In this document: piece after piece, positions 20,137 to 22,389 of the stretch | Position numbering within the stretch: position 1 is the stretch's first letter | How the letters are laid out: each line of letters opens with the position of its first letter | Assembly: GCA_002104895.1 (NCBI GenBank) | Contig: MCFG01000082.1 | Location: forward strand, 175,001-197,389 | Length of the DNA: 22,389 nucleotides | DNA from: Anaeromyces robustus | Lineage: Eukaryota; Neocallimastigomycota; Neocallimastigomycetes; Neocallimastigales; Neocallimastigaceae | Reading direction: 5' to 3' | The notes under the pieces: model-generated | Database searches by the model: none | The model's input: only the letters and a program-made list of their open reading frames with translations | What the model was told of the DNA's origin: nothing | Program-made: the position numbers and the translations under genes

Positions 20137-22389
20137 TTTTGATATATATATTTATATTTTTTTTTACAATTTCTATATTTCTAATTAAATAATTCTTATT
20201 TAAAAAAACAAATTTTTTTAAATATTTTTTTTCGTTATATTCTATCTTATTATGATTATTAAGATTGAATATTTCTCTTTTTTTTTGATTACGTTCTATG
20301 ATTTTTTTTTTTTAAGTTTATTTTTCTATATATCAATTACTGAATCTATATCCACATTAAATTATTGTTCAAATAGATAAATTAATAAAATATGAAGTAT
20401 TAAAATGAATAAATATATTTAAAATGATAATTAAAAATTAAAGATATGAAAATTTAAATTATGTAAAAAAATTTAAGATAAAAATATAAAATATATTATA
20501 ATATAAAATATAATTAAAATGTCATAAATACTGAATTATATTAATTAATTAAAATATTATTATTAAAATGATTATTGTTTTTAATATTATCTATAAATTA
20601 TATAAGTTTTTTTTTAGAAATATTGAATTAGTATTCAAGTTTTATTCTAAATTTTTTATAATTTTAAAATCTATTAACAATTTTATAATTTTAAATTTTA
20701 TAAATATATATTTATATATTTATATATATATGAACTAAATCTATTAACTAGTATAGTATAAATAATTATTGTATAATAATATTCTAATAATAAAATAAAA
20801 AAAAATAAAGGTATATAAATATATAATAATTTTCTATAATATTAAAAATAAAATAATTTTTTAAAATTTACCTAAAGCTTTCTTTTTCTTAATTAACTTC
20901 GCTTTGAGATTTGTTTTAAATAAATTATTTTTTAAAAAAATTAAAATCTATTTTTTTTTGTTAAATATGTTTTTTAATTTAATTATGATAATTTAAATAA
21001 ATAAATAAATAAATTGTTATGTTTGTTTTATCTTTTTAATTACATAAACCTCATAAAAAAGTTATATATATAATATTTTTTTTTTACTAAAAAGTATTTT
21101 TTAATTAACAAAAATAACAAAACTGAATAATTGATATTTTTATTGAATGATATATATATTTTTTTGTTTAATTTATTGTATTTTTTTTCCTTAATTTTAA
21201 ATAATATATGATTATTCCTTTTTATTATTTTATTCTATATTTTTTTTATTTCATTGGAAATATTTTTCTTTAATTTAATTTAATTATTTTCTTTATTTTA
21301 TATTTTATTATTATTTTATTTTATTTTTATTTATTTATTTATTTATTGTTGATGAAAAAAAAAAAGTGATAATTAGTTATTATTTCATGATAATAAAATA
21401 ATACTTCATTATTGAGATAAATTGTTTATAATTGATAAAATTATAAATTAATTTTTAATCTCTCTCTTTTTTTTTTTTTTTTTTACAATCTCAATAATAA
21501 AAAATAATATTCTGATATATATATATATAAATAAATAAATAAATAAATAATAAAATTAAATATATTTTATTTTATATAATTATTTAATGTAAAAAAAAAA
21601 AAGCAAAAGCAAAAAAAAAAAAATTATGAAAAAAAAATTTTTAAAAAAAAAAAAATAATTGAAAATAAAATTGACGAATAATAATTAAGAATATTAATTA
21701 AAATATAAATTACATATATATTTAAATATACTAGTTTATATATAATTAATATATTATAATATATTTAAAAAAAAACTTTTTTTCCTATTTAATAATATTA
21801 ACAAAAAAAATTTATAATTTAGCATTAACTAATTTAATAATTATTATATATTACAATATTATATATTATATAATATAATATATATAATATATATAATATA
21901 ATATATAATATAAATTATTTATTATTTATTATATATAAATTATTATTTTATCTATAATTATTATTATTATTTTATTTATTATTGTTATATATATAAAAAA
22001 AAACATGGAAATAATATAATATATAAAAAAAAAAAATTAAAACTGTATTATAAATAAATATATATAAAATTTCTATACATTATTATAATTAATTTATATA
22101 TATTAATATATATTATAATATATATTAATAATAAATGAAAATAACAAATAGAATTTCATGAACTAATGAAAAATTATAATTTTAATAATAAAAAATAAAA
22201 GAATAATAGAATAATAATAAAAATTGTAATAGAATAATAATAATTGTAATAATAATAATAATAATAAAAAGATAATAAATGACAATGATAGAAATAAAAC
22301 AAGAATCAAAAAAGCATCAATTAAAAATTAAAGACATTTTATTTTTCCTTTTTTACTTATTTTTATATAATGAAAAAAAATAAACTAAT
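20137..22389. other. Intergenic region upstream of the glycosyltransferase gene
   Basis: No gene seen in 2.25 kb. The part next to 20136 would hold the promoter and 5' leader. A faintly less AT-rich patch lies near 20868-20915 but has no open frame of note. Further right are poly-T runs, (AAAT)n near 21000 and 21530, an AAAAGCAAAAGCAAAA patch near 21600, dense TA-dinucleotide stretches at 21840-21950, and (AAT)n near 22220-22265. One imperfect inverted repeat spans about 21399-21511. Confidence 0.75.
21399..21511. repeat. Imperfect inverted repeat
   Basis: AATAATACTTCATTATTGAG on the left pairs with CTCAATAATAAAAAATAATA on the right, with a spacer of about 70 bp containing a T-tract. The best part is the 10-bp arm ATTATTGAGA/TCTCAATAAT. 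It could be the relic of a small inverted-repeat element or chance in A/T DNA. Confidence 0.35.

Noticed and set aside
1-22389. tRNA or rRNA genes
   Set aside because: I saw no GC-richer cloverleaf-like or rRNA-like segment outside the protein-coding regions.

Overview
The window is extremely AT-rich eukaryotic DNA. The intergenic parts are almost pure A/T with long homopolymers and ATT/TTTA microsatellites. Three protein-coding genes stand out, all on the minus strand. Asn/Lys/Ile-rich proteins, a GT-AG intron of about 208 bp, A-rich start-codon contexts and one very long membrane-bound glycosyltransferase of a type I associate with fungal cell-surface synthesis best fit an anaerobic gut fungus (Neocallimastigomycota). 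This is inference from composition and gene content; a dictyostelid-like amoeba is the main alternative.

Layout: 1-1732 is low-complexity intergenic DNA with a short tandem repeat. 1733-2578 (-) encodes a HAPSTR1/C16orf72-type protein (UPF0472 family). 2579-4600 is intergenic and contains a nearly perfect 200-bp tandem duplication. 4625-5438 holds decayed coding-like sequence on the plus strand. 5439-8934 is a 3.5-kb unit bounded by perfect 18-bp inverted repeats. Its single gene is a long D6/D11-type superfamily 2 helicase characteristic of large cytoplasmic DNA viruses and their plasmid relatives. Partial tandem copies of both ends of that gene lie just inside the inverted repeats. 8935-11357 is intergenic, with a long TTTA array, repeated TTTGCTTT motifs and a CA-rich stretch (gene strand) just beyond the stop of the next gene. 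11358-20136 (-) is one gene of about 2856 codons in two exons, which simple ORF calling splits in two. It encodes a multi-pass membrane protein ending in a GT4/PelF-like glycosyltransferase domain. 20137-22389 is intergenic with no gene that I can see.

The HAPSTR1-like gene and the glycosyltransferase look like ordinary host genes. The helicase unit looks like an inserted virus-like fossil whose main frame still looks whole, lying next to a much more decayed stretch. I see no functional link between the three genes. The most unusual object is the inverted-repeat-bounded, single-gene helicase unit.
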